Assembly (NCBI RefSeq): GCF_017795885.1
Contig: NZ_CP059297.1
Location: forward strand, 124,001 to 188,000
Origin: Brevundimonas sp. AJA228-03
Lineage (GTDB): Bacteria > Pseudomonadota > Alphaproteobacteria > Caulobacterales > Caulobacteraceae
DNA: 64,000 nucleotides
Reading direction: 5' to 3'
In this document: one piece after another, positions 55,668 through 64,000 of the stretch
How positions within the stretch are numbered: position 1 is the first letter of the stretch
Layout of the letters: each line of letters begins with the position of its first letter
Translations under genes and position numbers: made by a program
Notes under the pieces: model-generated
Database searches by the model: none
What the model was told of the DNA's origin: nothing
What the model saw: only the letters and a program-made list of their open reading frames with translations

Positions 55668-55825
55668 CTAGTCATTTTACACCCGGAGATCGTCACCAAG
55701 TCAGTAACCAGGTTTTCCGACGTAACCTTAACGGGCTTGAACGAGGATGACTCTGTGATTGAGGTCGAACCAGGGACCTCCAGACGCCTCGCTCGCCTGC
55801 CCATCATTCAAGGAAGAAGGCCGTC

Positions 55826-55993
55826 ATGACCAAGTTCATCACCAGGTTCGTTCAAGACGAATCGGGTGCCACGGCCATCGAATACGGTCTGATCGCGGCC
55901 CTGATCGCCGTCGTCATCCTCAGCGCGGTCCAAGGACTCGGCAACAAGATCACCGGCACCTTCTCCAGGCTCGAAGACGGAATGCATGGGTAA
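55826..55993 (+). CDS. flp: Flp/type IVb pilin, copy 3 (diverged)
   Basis: 55 residues with the same leader and IEYGL motif (FVQDESGATAIEYGLIAAL), but the C-terminal third is different: ILSAVQGLGNKITGTFSRLEDGMHG. It may be a minor pilin or a cap subunit. It is followed by a degenerated version of the same hairpins (55992-56045). Confidence 0.92.
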   Translation: MTKFITRFVQDESGATAIEYGLIAALIAVVILSAVQGLGNKITGTFSRLEDGMHG

Positions 55994-56119
55994 GACCGGA
56001 TCAAAACGGTCTTGTGGCCGGGAGCCAGAGCGGGACATCGCTCCGGCGCTTTGTCGTTTCGGGCTTCACTCGCCGTCGCGAAAACCGTGGCTTAACCCGT
56101 TGTCGCTAGGGTGATGGTC

Positions 56120-56632
56120 ATGGACAGTCTCACCCTCCTGCTGCTCAGCGTGCTGCCCGCCCTTGTGATCGTCGCGGGGCTGTCGGATCTGACGACCATG
56201 AAGATCCCGAACTGGATTTCGGGTCTGCTCATCCTGGGCTTCTTCCCGTCGGCCTTCGCCGTCGGCCTGTCGCCGGCCGAGGTGGGAATGAACGTCGCCG
56301 TAGCGGTCGGTGCCCTGCTCGTCGGCATGGGCCTGTTCGCCGGCCGGATCATCGGCGGCGGCGACGCCAAGTTGATGGCGGCGACTTGCCTTTGGCTGGG
56401 CTTCGGCGGTGCCGGCACGTTCCTGCTCTACACCGGATTGTTCGGCGGCCTGCTGTGCCTGGCCCTGATCGCGGCGCGAAAGTCCGTCGTCCTGCCCGCG
56501 CACGCCACCCCAGGCTGGGTCGCCACCCTGATGGCCCCCCGCGGAGACCTGCCTTACGGCGTGGCCATCTGCGCCGGTGCCCTGGCAGCTTTCCCGTCCA
56601 GCCCCCTGCTTCTGACCTACGCGGCGGGATAG
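56120..56632 (+). CDS. cpaA: Prepilin peptidase CpaA
   Basis: 170 residues, six transmembrane helices. The aspartic-protease pair is in VAGLSDLTTMKIPN (Asp near 23) and IGGGDAKLMAA (GxGD motif). Removes the Flp leader. ATG at 56120 is chosen for family fit; ATG at 56114 and GTG at 56111 are alternatives. Starts the cpa operon. Confidence 0.93.
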   Translation: MDSLTLLLLSVLPALVIVAGLSDLTTMKIPNWISGLLILGFFPSAFAVGLSPAEVGMNVAVAVGALLVGMGLFAGRIIGGGDAKLMAATCLWLGFGGAGTFLLYTGLFGGLLCLALIAARKSVVLPAHATPGWVATLMAPRGDLPYGVAICAGALAAFPSSPLLLTYAAG

Positions 56633-56741
56633 GTCGGGCCTCCGGACGCTTAGGTCCGCGTTAACCCCGGCCCGGCATGATCGTTAACGGTAAGCCCCCT
56701 GCGTTTCGAATCGCGTGCGGGGTCCGTGCCGGAGACCCTGG

Positions 56742-57686
56742 ATGAAACCCGCCCGCATCGCCGTCATCTGCATCGCTGCCGTGTCCGCCATCGGTCTGGC
56801 GTTCGTGGTGCGTGCCATGGGCTCACCTTCCGGCGAACCGACCGCCGTGGCGACGGCGGCGACGGCACCGACCGCGCCATCCCGCCCCATGGCCAGGGTC
56901 CTGGTCGCCGCGCGGGATCTCGCGCCTGGACAGCGACTGGTCGATGCCGATCTGGCTTGGAAGGACTGGCCGGTCGACGAGGTCAACCCCGCCTTCATCA
57001 CCGACGGCTCCATTGCGGCTCCGGCGGCTGCCGCTGCTGAAGGCGATGCGGCCAAACCGGCACAGACCGATGCGACGGCCGGAAGCGCCATGGCCCGCGT
57101 CTCGCGCGCGGCCAGCGATCTGGCGACCGGCGGGGCCAAGGCTGACTATTTCGGCTCGGTCGTGCGTGAAACCATTCTGGCCGGAGAACCCATCGTCGCA
57201 CGCAAGATCGTGCGCGCCGGCGACAGCGGCTATATGGCGGCCTATCTGGAACCCGGCATGCGTGCCATGGCCATCGGCGTCTCGGTCGAGAGCGCGGCGG
57301 GCGGATTCATCCTGCCCGGCGACCGGGTCGATGTGATCGTCACCGTCGAGCGACAGGGCGGAGACGATGACAAGGAGGGCGGGGCCAACTTCGCCAGCCG
57401 CATCGTCATGCAGAACGTCAAGGTCCTGGCCATCGACCAGTCCACACGGGCGGGCGACGATCAGCAGGCCGTCGTCGGCGCGACCGCCACCCTGGAGGTC
57501 GCGCCCCAGGATGCCGAGGTCGTGGCCCTGGCAAAGGCGGCCGGCACCCTGTCACTGGTGCTCCGGTCCTATGCGGACACTTCCGGGCCGTCCGGGCGTG
57601 TCGCCCCGACGTCCCTCACCTCCGAACGGTCGAGCGCGATCCGCGTCTTCCGGGGCGGAGAGCCCGAGGTGGTCAAAGTCCCATGA
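56742..57686 (+). CDS. cpaB: Pilus assembly protein CpaB
   Basis: 314 residues. One N-terminal membrane helix (IAVICIAAVSAIGLAFVV), a SAF domain (MARVLVAARDLAPGQRLVDADLAWKDWP) and the C-terminal RcpC-like region (GVSVESAAGGFILPGDRVDVIVT). An Ala/Thr-rich insertion of about 55 residues lies between strands. It likely helps position the secretin. Overlaps cpaC (ATGA). Confidence 0.92.
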   Translation: MKPARIAVICIAAVSAIGLAFVVRAMGSPSGEPTAVATAATAPTAPSRPMARVLVAARDLAPGQRLVDADLAWKDWPVDEVNPAFITDGSIAAPAAAAAEGDAAKPAQTDATAGSAMARVSRAASDLATGGAKADYFGSVVRETILAGEPIVARKIVRAGDSGYMAAYLEPGMRAMAIGVSVESAAGGFILPGDRVDVIVTVERQGGDDDKEGGANFASRIVMQNVKVLAIDQSTRAGDDQQAVVGATATLEVAPQDAEVVALAKAAGTLSLVLRSYADTSGPSGRVAPTSLTSERSSAIRVFRGGEPEVVKVP

Positions 57687-59260
57687 GCGCGCGCCCGATG
57701 ACCTCGACCCTGACCCGCATCGTCGCCATGGCCACCGCTGCCCTGATGGCCACGGCACCCGTGACCCTGCCTTCAGCCGTGCTGGCCCAGGACGATGGGA
57801 GCACCCGGACCGTGGCCGCCGGATCCGGCCCGCGCCTGATCAATCTGCCACGCGGGACGTCCTTCGCCGTCGACCTGCCGACCGATGCGCGCGACGTCAT
57901 CGTGTCCAACCCGGCCGTGGCCGAGGCCAATGTGCATTCGCCACGCCGCATCACCGTCATCGGCATCGCGCCGGGCGAGACGGACGCCGTCTTTCTTGAC
58001 GCCGCCGGTCGGTCGATCCTGACGCTGCGGGTCCGCGTCGACGCGGGGGTGGCCGCCCTGCAGGACACCCTCAGCCGCGTCGCTCCGGGAGCCCAGGTTC
58101 GCGCCGAGGCCGTCAACGACAGCATCGTCCTGACCGGCCTGGTGACCAGCGCCGCGCAGTCCGAACAGGTCGCCCAGGTCGCCCGCGCCTTCGTCTCGGC
58201 ACCCGAAAAGGTGCTGAATATGCTGAGCATCGCCGGGTCCGATCAGGTGACGCTGAAGGTCCGCGTCATCGAGGTGCAGCGCAACGCCATCAAACAGCTG
58301 GGCTTCGATACCGCGGCCGCGCTCGGCCAGGTCGGCGATACCCAGTTCCTTCTGAGCCAGGTCCCCGGCTTCGGCGTCAATGGCAGCCTTCTCGGCGGCA
58401 TCAGTGCGGGCGTTTCACGCGACACGACCCGGAACTTCCAGCTCGAGAGACCCTGCGGGCCCGGCTTTCCAGCCGATTCGCTTTGCCCGTTCGCCGTCAA
58501 CGGCCCCGAGGACGCAGCGAACTGGGATACGGCCCAGCCTGGAACGGGTCCGGGTTCCAACGAGCTGAACCGCGGCAATGCGACGATCAAGGCGTTCGAG
58601 CGGGTCGGGCTGATCCGCACCCTGGCCGAGCCCAACCTGACGTCGGTCAATGGCGAGAGCGCCACCTTCCTGGCGGGCGGCGAGTATCCGGTTCCGACCG
58701 GTCGCGACCGCGACGGCAACGTCACCATCGAGTTCAAGCCCTACGGCATCAGCCTGGCCTTTCGCCCCGTCGTCCTGTCCCAGGGCCGCATCAGCCTGCA
58801 GATCTCGACCGAGGTGTCCGAGCTGACCCAGACGGGCGGCATTACCCTGGGGGCGGGGACGGCCTCGTCGCTGAACATCGCCGGCCTCAATGTGCGCCGG
58901 GTCCAGAACACGGTCGAGATCCCGTCCGGCGGATCCATGATGATCGCGGGTCTGCTGCAGGAATCCACCCGCCAGGCGATCGATTCCCTGCCCGGCCTTG
59001 GCGGCCTGCCAGTGCTGGGCCAGCTGTTCCGGTCGCGCGACTATCTGTCGGGCGAGACCGAGCTGGTGGTGATCGTCGAGCCCTACATCGTCAGCCCGAC
59101 CTCGCCGGACCGGATGCAGACGCCCGCCGACGGCCTGCGGATCGCGACCGACGCCCAGACCATCTTCTTTGGCCAGTTGAACCAGGCCTATGGCTCTCCA
59201 GCCCCGACCGACACCGCCTCGGCCGGTTGGCAGGGCCCCGTCGGCTATGTGATCGAGTGA
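57683..59260 (+). CDS. cpaC: Pilus secretin CpaC
   Basis: 525 residues. Signal peptide, pilus N-terminal domain (LPRGTSFAVDLPTDARDVIVSNPAVAEANV), a BON domain (about 115-180) and a secretin core (LAEPNLTSVNGESATFLAGGEYPVP, IPSGGSMMIAGLLQ, LPGLGGLPVLGQLFRSRDY). Forms the outer-membrane channel for the pilus. Start overlaps cpaB. Confidence 0.95.
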   Translation: MSARPMTSTLTRIVAMATAALMATAPVTLPSAVLAQDDGSTRTVAAGSGPRLINLPRGTSFAVDLPTDARDVIVSNPAVAEANVHSPRRITVIGIAPGETDAVFLDAAGRSILTLRVRVDAGVAALQDTLSRVAPGAQVRAEAVNDSIVLTGLVTSAAQSEQVAQVARAFVSAPEKVLNMLSIAGSDQVTLKVRVIEVQRNAIKQLGFDTAAALGQVGDTQFLLSQVPGFGVNGSLLGGISAGVSRDTTRNFQLERPCGPGFPADSLCPFAVNGPEDAANWDTAQPGTGPGSNELNRGNATIKAFERVGLIRTLAEPNLTSVNGESATFLAGGEYPVPTGRDRDGNVTIEFKPYGISLAFRPVVLSQGRISLQISTEVSELTQTGGITLGAGTASSLNIAGLNVRRVQNTVEIPSGGSMMIAGLLQESTRQAIDSLPGLGGLPVLGQLFRSRDYLSGETELVVIVEPYIVSPTSPDRMQTPADGLRIATDAQTIFFGQLNQAYGSPAPTDTASAGWQGPVGYVIE

Positions 59261-59268
59261 GCGCACCC

Positions 59269-59937
59269 ATGATCCGTTCCCTTATCGTCGCTTCCGGAGC
59301 CCTGATCCTGACCGGCTGCGCCGGCCTGCCCGCCGAAGGTCAGGACCCGACACCCCTGAACCCGGCGTCGCGCTTCAGCCTGCAGGTCGAGCCGGGGATC
59401 GAGCGCGTCGCCCTGGCCGTGCACGACACCGGCCTGTCGGCCAACCAGACCCGGGCGCTGCAGGACATCGCCGGTCGCTTCCATGCCGAGGGCGCCCCGG
59501 TCCTTCGGATAGAGGCCCCTTCGGGCGATGATCCGGCCGCCAGCGAGATGGCCTCGCGGATCAAGGGCGCGCTGGAAGCTTCGGGCGTGTCTTCGTATCA
59601 GGTCCAGGTCGTGACCTATGTCGCCCCGGACCCGCGCGCGCCCGTCCTTGTCGGATTCGATTCGGTTCGGGCCGTCGTGCCGCAGTGCGGGACCCACTGG
59701 ACCAACCTGACGCGGACCGGTTCGAACGCAGGCTATGGCAACTTCGGATGCGCGGTGAACGCCAATCTGGCCGCCCAGATCGCCAATCCGCGCGATATCG
59801 TTCAGCCGCGAGCCATGACGCCGGTCGATGCGGGCCGCCGGGCGGTGGTGTTCGATCATTATCGTCAGGGCGCACCGACCGCCGCCGAGCGGGAAGCGCT
59901 CCTGACCCAGGCGCAAGTTTCGAGCGCGGTGAACTGA
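59269..59937 (+). CDS. cpaD: Pilus lipoprotein CpaD
   Basis: 222 residues with lipoprotein signal SGALILTGCAG and the CpaD motifs VPQCGTHWTNLTRTGSNAGYGNFGCAVNANLAAQIANPRD. The secretin pilotin. Met at 59269 or a GTG at 59257 overlapping the cpaC stop. Confidence 0.93.
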   Translation: MIRSLIVASGALILTGCAGLPAEGQDPTPLNPASRFSLQVEPGIERVALAVHDTGLSANQTRALQDIAGRFHAEGAPVLRIEAPSGDDPAASEMASRIKGALEASGVSSYQVQVVTYVAPDPRAPVLVGFDSVRAVVPQCGTHWTNLTRTGSNAGYGNFGCAVNANLAAQIANPRDIVQPRAMTPVDAGRRAVVFDHYRQGAPTAAEREALLTQAQVSSAVN

Positions 59938-59943
59938 GCGATC

Positions 59944-61458
59944 ATGAGCAACGCCTTCGCCCCCCGCGCCTTCGACGCCATAGATGAAGACTTCGATGCC
60001 GACCTCGACTTCGCCGCAGTGAACCCTGCCGTGAGAGGCGATCCGCGGCAGCAGCATCAGTTTGCAATGCCCCCCGGCATGGTGCCGAAACCGACCACCG
60101 GCATGGTGATGGCGCACCCGGGTGCTCCGATGGCCGCCGGCCCGGGCGGTCTGCCGACGGCGAGCTACAATCCGGTGGGCGACCTCGTGGCAGAAGCCTC
60201 CATGGCCCTGGCTCCCGGCGCGGCCGCCATGACCGCAGAAGTCAATGTTCCGCGTATCGCCATCCACGTCTTCGGGGAGCGCCAGGACACGCTGGCCGCA
60301 GCGGCGCGTGCGGGCCAGGATCGGCGCATGTCGCGCGCCACGACGCAGGTCCGCATCGGCGGCATTCCCGCCGCTGTCGAGGCTTACGGCCACGAGCCGA
60401 CGCCGCCGCTGATCATCGTCGAATGCCTGCAGGATCCCCAGAGCCTGCTCCTGCAGGTCGATCGCCTGGCCGAATGCTGCGATGCCGGCACCAAGGTGGT
60501 CGTCATCGGGGCCACCAACGACATCATCCTGTTCCGCGAGCTGATGAAGCGCGGCGTCAGCGAATACATGGTCGCCCCGGTCCAGCCGCTGCAGCTGATC
60601 GCGGCCATCGGTGGACTGTTTTCCGATCCGGCCCAACCCTTCATCGGCCGTTCCATCGCTTTTGTCGGTGCGCGCGGCGGGGCAGGATCGTCCTCGGTGG
60701 CGCACAACACCGCCTATGCGATATCCGAGAAGATCGGGGCCAATACCGTCATCGTCGACTACGACCTGCCCTTCGGCACGGCAGGCCTTGACTTCAATCA
60801 GGATCCGCTGAACGGCGTGGCCGACGCCCTCGGACAGCCCGGCCGGCTCGATCCCGTCCTGCTGGACCGGATGATGGTCCGCTGCACAGACAAGCTGAGC
60901 CTTTTCGCCGCGCCTGCGACCCTGGACAACGACTGGGAAATCCATGCCGACGCCTTCGAGGAGGTCACGACCCAGATCCGGGGGACCGCCCCGTTCGTTG
61001 TGCTGGATCTACCCCACCTGTGGTCCGGCTGGATGCGCAAGACCCTGATCTCGGCCGACGAGGTGGTGGTGGTCGCCACGCCCGATCTGGCGTCCTTGCG
61101 CAATGCCAAGAACATGATCGATCTGATCCGTTCGGGCCGCCCCAACGACGCGCCCCCTCGCCTGGTGCTGAACCAGGTCGGCGTGCCGGGCCGTCCGGAG
61201 ATTCCGGCCAAGGATTTCGGGGCCGCCCTTGGCATCCACCCCTGCCTGTCGATCCCGTTCGACGCCAGGCTGTTCGGCGCGGCCGCCAACAACGGCCAGA
61301 TGGTCCTTGACGCCGGAGCCCGGTCGAAGTCCGCAGAGGCCTTCCAGACCCTGGCCCAGATCGTGTCGCGCCGTGAGCTGCCCTTGCCGGCCGCGCCCGG
61401 CAAGGGCAGGGGCGAAGGCAAGTCGATCTTCTCCGGCCTCTTCAAGAAGAAGACCTGA
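59944..61458 (+). CDS. cpaE: Pilus localisation ATPase CpaE
   Basis: 504 residues. A disordered N-terminus, a receiver-like domain (about 160-230) without an obvious phospho-acceptor, and a ParA/MinD-like ATPase with a deviant Walker motif (VGARGGAGSSSVAHNTAYAI) and DYDLPFGTAGLDFNQDP. In Caulobacter it places the pilus apparatus at the cell pole. Confidence 0.94.
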   Translation: MSNAFAPRAFDAIDEDFDADLDFAAVNPAVRGDPRQQHQFAMPPGMVPKPTTGMVMAHPGAPMAAGPGGLPTASYNPVGDLVAEASMALAPGAAAMTAEVNVPRIAIHVFGERQDTLAAAARAGQDRRMSRATTQVRIGGIPAAVEAYGHEPTPPLIIVECLQDPQSLLLQVDRLAECCDAGTKVVVIGATNDIILFRELMKRGVSEYMVAPVQPLQLIAAIGGLFSDPAQPFIGRSIAFVGARGGAGSSSVAHNTAYAISEKIGANTVIVDYDLPFGTAGLDFNQDPLNGVADALGQPGRLDPVLLDRMMVRCTDKLSLFAAPATLDNDWEIHADAFEEVTTQIRGTAPFVVLDLPHLWSGWMRKTLISADEVVVVATPDLASLRNAKNMIDLIRSGRPNDAPPRLVLNQVGVPGRPEIPAKDFGAALGIHPCLSIPFDARLFGAAANNGQMVLDAGARSKSAEAFQTLAQIVSRRELPLPAAPGKGRGEGKSIFSGLFKKKT

Positions 61459-61461
61459 GGC

Positions 61462-63105
61462 GTGTTCGGCAAGCGCACAGGACAACCCGGCAGCGCGGAG
61501 GCGGCCCCGCGCCCGGCACCGGCCACCGTACCCGCGCCTGCGCCTGCGCCGTCCTTTGACGCCGGCACACCGCCGCAGCCCACCCAGGGGCATCAGACAC
61601 AGGCTTTCGCCTATCCCGCCGAGAGCGCAGCCCCCGCCGGCGGCTTTGCTCACAGCAGCGGGCGGCCGGTCGATGCCCCGAGCTCGCCCGCCGCAGACCG
61701 GCTGGATGCGCTGGCCCAGCGCCCCAAGGCCGCCTCTGCGCCGCCACAGAACTCCGGACCCGGCCCCAAGGCCACCCCCGGCCTCGAGCAGCTCAAGAAG
61801 GCCCAGGCGGTCACAGAGATCGTCCGTGAACAGAGCGACTACTATCACGCTACGAAGACGACGATCTTCAATGCGCTGATGAACACCATCGACCTGGCCC
61901 AGCTGGCGCAGCTGGACACCAAGGCGGCGTCGGAAGAGATCCGCGACATCGTGGCCGAACTGGTGGCGATCAAGAACGTCTCCATGTCGGTGGCCGAGCA
62001 GGAGCACCTGGTTCAGGACATCCTCAACGACGTCCTCGGCTACGGCCCGCTTGAGCCCCTGCTGGGCCGCGACGACATCGCCGACATCATGGTCAACGGC
62101 GCGGGCCGGGTCTTCATCGAGGTGAACGGCAAGGTCGAGCTGACCAACGTCCGCTTCCGCGACAACACCCAGCTGATGAACATCTGCCAGCGGATCGTCA
62201 GCCAGGTCGGCCGCCGCGTGGACGAAAGCTCCCCGATCTGCGACGCCCGCCTGCCCGACGGCAGCCGCGTCAACGTCATCGCCCCGCCCCTGGCCATCGA
62301 CGGCGCGACCCTGACGATCCGGAAGTTCAAGAAAGACAAGCTGACGATGAAGAACCTGGTGGAGTACGCCTCCATCAGCCCGGAAGGGGCCCGCGTCCTC
62401 GGCGTCATCGGCGCCTGCCGCTGCAACATCGTCATCTCTGGGGGCACCGGCTCTGGCAAGACGACCCTGCTGAACACCCTGACCGCCTTCATCGACCCGA
62501 CCGAGCGCGTCATCACCTGCGAGGATGCGGCCGAACTGCAGCTGCAGCAGCCGCATGTCGTCCGCCTGGAAACCCGGCCGCCCAACCTGGAGGGCCAGGG
62601 CACGATCACCATGCGTGACCTGGTGAAGAACTGCCTGCGGATGCGCCCGGAACGGATCATCGTCGGCGAAGTCCGTGGACCGGAAGCCTTCGATCTGCTT
62701 CAGGCCATGAACACCGGCCATGACGGCTCGATGGGGACCCTGCACGCCAACAGCCCGCGCGAAGCCATCAGCCGGATGGAATCGATGATCACCATGGGGG
62801 GTTACGGCCTGCCCTCCCGGACAATCCGCGAGATGATCGTCGGCTCGGTCGATGTGATCATCCAGGCCTCCCGTCTGCGCGACGGGTCGCGCCGGATCAC
62901 CCACATCACCGAGGTGGTGGGTCTGGAAGGCGACGTGATCGTGACCCAGGACCTGTTCGTCTACGACATCACCGGCGAGGACGAGAACGGCAAGGTCGTC
63001 GGTCGTCATCGCTCGACCGGCATAGCCCGCCCCCGCTTCTGGGACCGCGCCCGCTACTATGGGCTGGAGCGCGAGCTGGCCGAGGCCCTGGACGCGGCGG
63101 AGTAG
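61462..63105 (+). CDS. cpaF: Pilus motor ATPase CpaF
   Basis: 547 residues. A Pro/Ala-rich N-terminus of about 100 residues precedes the type II/IV secretion ATPase: Walker A GGTGSGKTT, ITCEDAAELQL, NCLRMRPERIIVGEVRG and GHDGSMGTLHAN. A GTG start (GAGGC upstream), three bases after cpaE. Powers pilus assembly and retraction in Tad systems. Confidence 0.95.
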   Translation: MFGKRTGQPGSAEAAPRPAPATVPAPAPAPSFDAGTPPQPTQGHQTQAFAYPAESAAPAGGFAHSSGRPVDAPSSPAADRLDALAQRPKAASAPPQNSGPGPKATPGLEQLKKAQAVTEIVREQSDYYHATKTTIFNALMNTIDLAQLAQLDTKAASEEIRDIVAELVAIKNVSMSVAEQEHLVQDILNDVLGYGPLEPLLGRDDIADIMVNGAGRVFIEVNGKVELTNVRFRDNTQLMNICQRIVSQVGRRVDESSPICDARLPDGSRVNVIAPPLAIDGATLTIRKFKKDKLTMKNLVEYASISPEGARVLGVIGACRCNIVISGGTGSGKTTLLNTLTAFIDPTERVITCEDAAELQLQQPHVVRLETRPPNLEGQGTITMRDLVKNCLRMRPERIIVGEVRGPEAFDLLQAMNTGHDGSMGTLHANSPREAISRMESMITMGGYGLPSRTIREMIVGSVDVIIQASRLRDGSRRITHITEVVGLEGDVIVTQDLFVYDITGEDENGKVVGRHRSTGIARPRFWDRARYYGLERELAEALDAAE

Positions 63106-63107
63106 GG

Positions 63108-64000
63108 ATGATGCTTGCGATCCTCGCGGCGTTTCTCGCCTTCGTCACCATCGGCGGACTGGGGTGGGTCTTTGTCGGCGGAGACGATTCCAGTGCAAAG
63201 GCCGTGAAGCGCGCCGAGGGATTCACCTCCGTCGGCAACCGCATCGCCCGCGACAAGGCAGCGAAGGCGGAGGCCAATACGCCGGAAGCCCGACGCAAGG
63301 GCATCGAGCTTCAGCTCAAGGAGGCCGAGCGCAAGGAGCGCAAGGCGCGCATGACGATGAAGGCGAAGCTGAAGCACGCCGGCATGACCATGAGCATCCG
63401 GACCTTCTGGATCATCGGCGGCTGTCTGGGCGTCGTGGCCTTCCTGGTCCCCCTGGCCCTCGGCCTGAACGTCCTTGTCGCCCTCGGCATCGCCGTTGTC
63501 GCGGGCCTGGGTCTTCCGCGTTGGGTCGTTGGCTTCATCGGCAAGCGCCGACTGAAGAAGTTCTCCATGGAATTCGCCAACGCCGTGGACATCATCGTGC
63601 GCGGCATCCAGTCAGGCCTGCCTGTTCAGGACTGCTTCAGGATCATCTCGCGCGAGAGCCCGTCGCCCGTGGGGCCGGAGTTCAAGACCCTGGTCGAGGG
63701 TTTGGCGGTCGGCCTGACCCTGGGTCAGGCGCTGGACAAGATGTACGAGCGCATTCCCACACCGGAGCTGCGATTCTTCTCGATCGTCATCGCCATCCAG
63801 CAGAAGACCGGCGGCAACCTGGGCGAGGCGCTTTCCAATCTGTCCACCGTATTGCGCGCGCGCCGGATGATGGGCGAAAAGATCAAGGCCATGTCGTCCG
63901 AGGCGACCGCATCGGCCGGCATCATCGGTTCCATGCCCCCGGTGGTCATGACCCTCGTCGGTCTGACGACGCCCTCCTACATGGCGCTGATGTTCACCGA
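63108..64000 (+). CDS. tadB: Inner-membrane platform protein TadB (partial, runs off window)
   Basis: About 297 visible residues, open to the window end. One N-terminal transmembrane helix, a charged region (EARRKGIELQLKEAERKERKARMT), two further helices and the type II secretion F domain (IIVRGIQSGLPVQDCFRIISRE, IPTPELRFFSIVIAIQQKTGGNLGEAL). Corresponds to CpaG in Caulobacter; tadC probably follows. Confidence 0.92.
   Translation, partial: MMLAILAAFLAFVTIGGLGWVFVGGDDSSAKAVKRAEGFTSVGNRIARDKAAKAEANTPEARRKGIELQLKEAERKERKARMTMKAKLKHAGMTMSIRTFWIIGGCLGVVAFLVPLALGLNVLVALGIAVVAGLGLPRWVVGFIGKRRLKKFSMEFANAVDIIVRGIQSGLPVQDCFRIISRESPSPVGPEFKTLVEGLAVGLTLGQALDKMYERIPTPELRFFSIVIAIQQKTGGNLGEALSNLSTVLRARRMMGEKIKAMSSEATASAGIIGSMPPVVMTLVGLTTPSYMALMFT

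Noticed and set aside
55063..55993. Diversity-generating retroelement target, given an Avd-like protein elsewhere in the window
   Set aside because: No reverse transcriptase and no adenine-biased template/variable repeat pair was seen; the flp copies look like simple duplication.

Overview
The window is high-GC, densely coded alphaproteobacterial DNA. Several features point to Caulobacteraceae, most likely Brevundimonas or a close relative: an Oar-type TonB-dependent receptor, a fused cysNC, a TTG-started cysD, a complete cpaABCDEF pilus operon next to Flp pilins, a GTTC-N7-GTTC type LexA box and abundant TraB/GumN, M1 and M3 peptidase genes. This assignment is inferred from gene content and was not tested by a database search.

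Layout. 1-3.0 kb: the end of a beta-helix protein and a putrescine operon (aguA, a four-helix-bundle gene, aguB). 3.1-11 kb: an Oar-like receptor, msrA, a wrecked capsule-export gene (kpsS type) full of repeats, an OmpA-family porin with a 28-proline linker, and an IS481 scar. 11-14 kb: sulfate activation (cysD, cysNC). 14-23 kb: a DedA/YqaA-like membrane protein, tyrosine catabolism (hppD and a fumarylacetoacetase), a plant-type asparaginase, small membrane proteins, and an ATP-grasp plus flavin-monooxygenase pair. 23-31.9 kb: tRNA-Leu, an MFS exporter, an M1 peptidase, an amidohydrolase, tRNA-Gly, a brnTA toxin-antitoxin pair, a TraB protein and an XRE/membrane-protein module. 31.9-41.3 kb: rmuC with a LexA box, a hybrid histidine kinase, an M3 peptidase, murI, and the ahpC-ahpD/oxyR peroxide module. 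41.4-53.2 kb: aconitase, ccmAB, a lipase-like hydrolase, AMP nucleosidase, a methyltransferase, a membrane-protein/winged-helix module, a phosphatase and pabB. 53.2-64 kb: the Tad/Flp pilus locus, with a leftward tadE-tadE-cpaC-like operon and a rightward block of three flp pilins, cpaABCDEF and a truncated tadB.

How genes work together. AguA and AguB convert agmatine to putrescine. CysD and CysNC make PAPS from sulfate. HppD and the FAH protein are an early and the last step of tyrosine breakdown. AhpC is a peroxidase reduced by AhpD, and OxyR, encoded divergently, senses peroxide; a near-consensus OxyR site lies at the oxyR start. The pilus genes encode the pilin (Flp), prepilin peptidase (CpaA), secretin and its helpers (CpaB, C, D), localisation ATPase (CpaE), motor ATPase (CpaF) and inner-membrane platform (TadB).

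The most unusual signal is a family of GAGTGGC heptamer arrays arranged as inverted repeats. One pair encloses a four-helix-bundle (23S-IVS/Avd-like) gene lodged exactly between aguA and aguB, where the repeats supply the start codons and N-termini of two proteins. A second pair, without the gene, sits inside the dead kpsS gene next to another dispersed repeat. This looks like a small mobile element that has not been named, to my knowledge. Other points worth checking are an OxyR without the second redox cysteine, a probably leaderless brnT promoter with an iterated operator, and a tandem triplication of flp genes with conserved leader hairpins.
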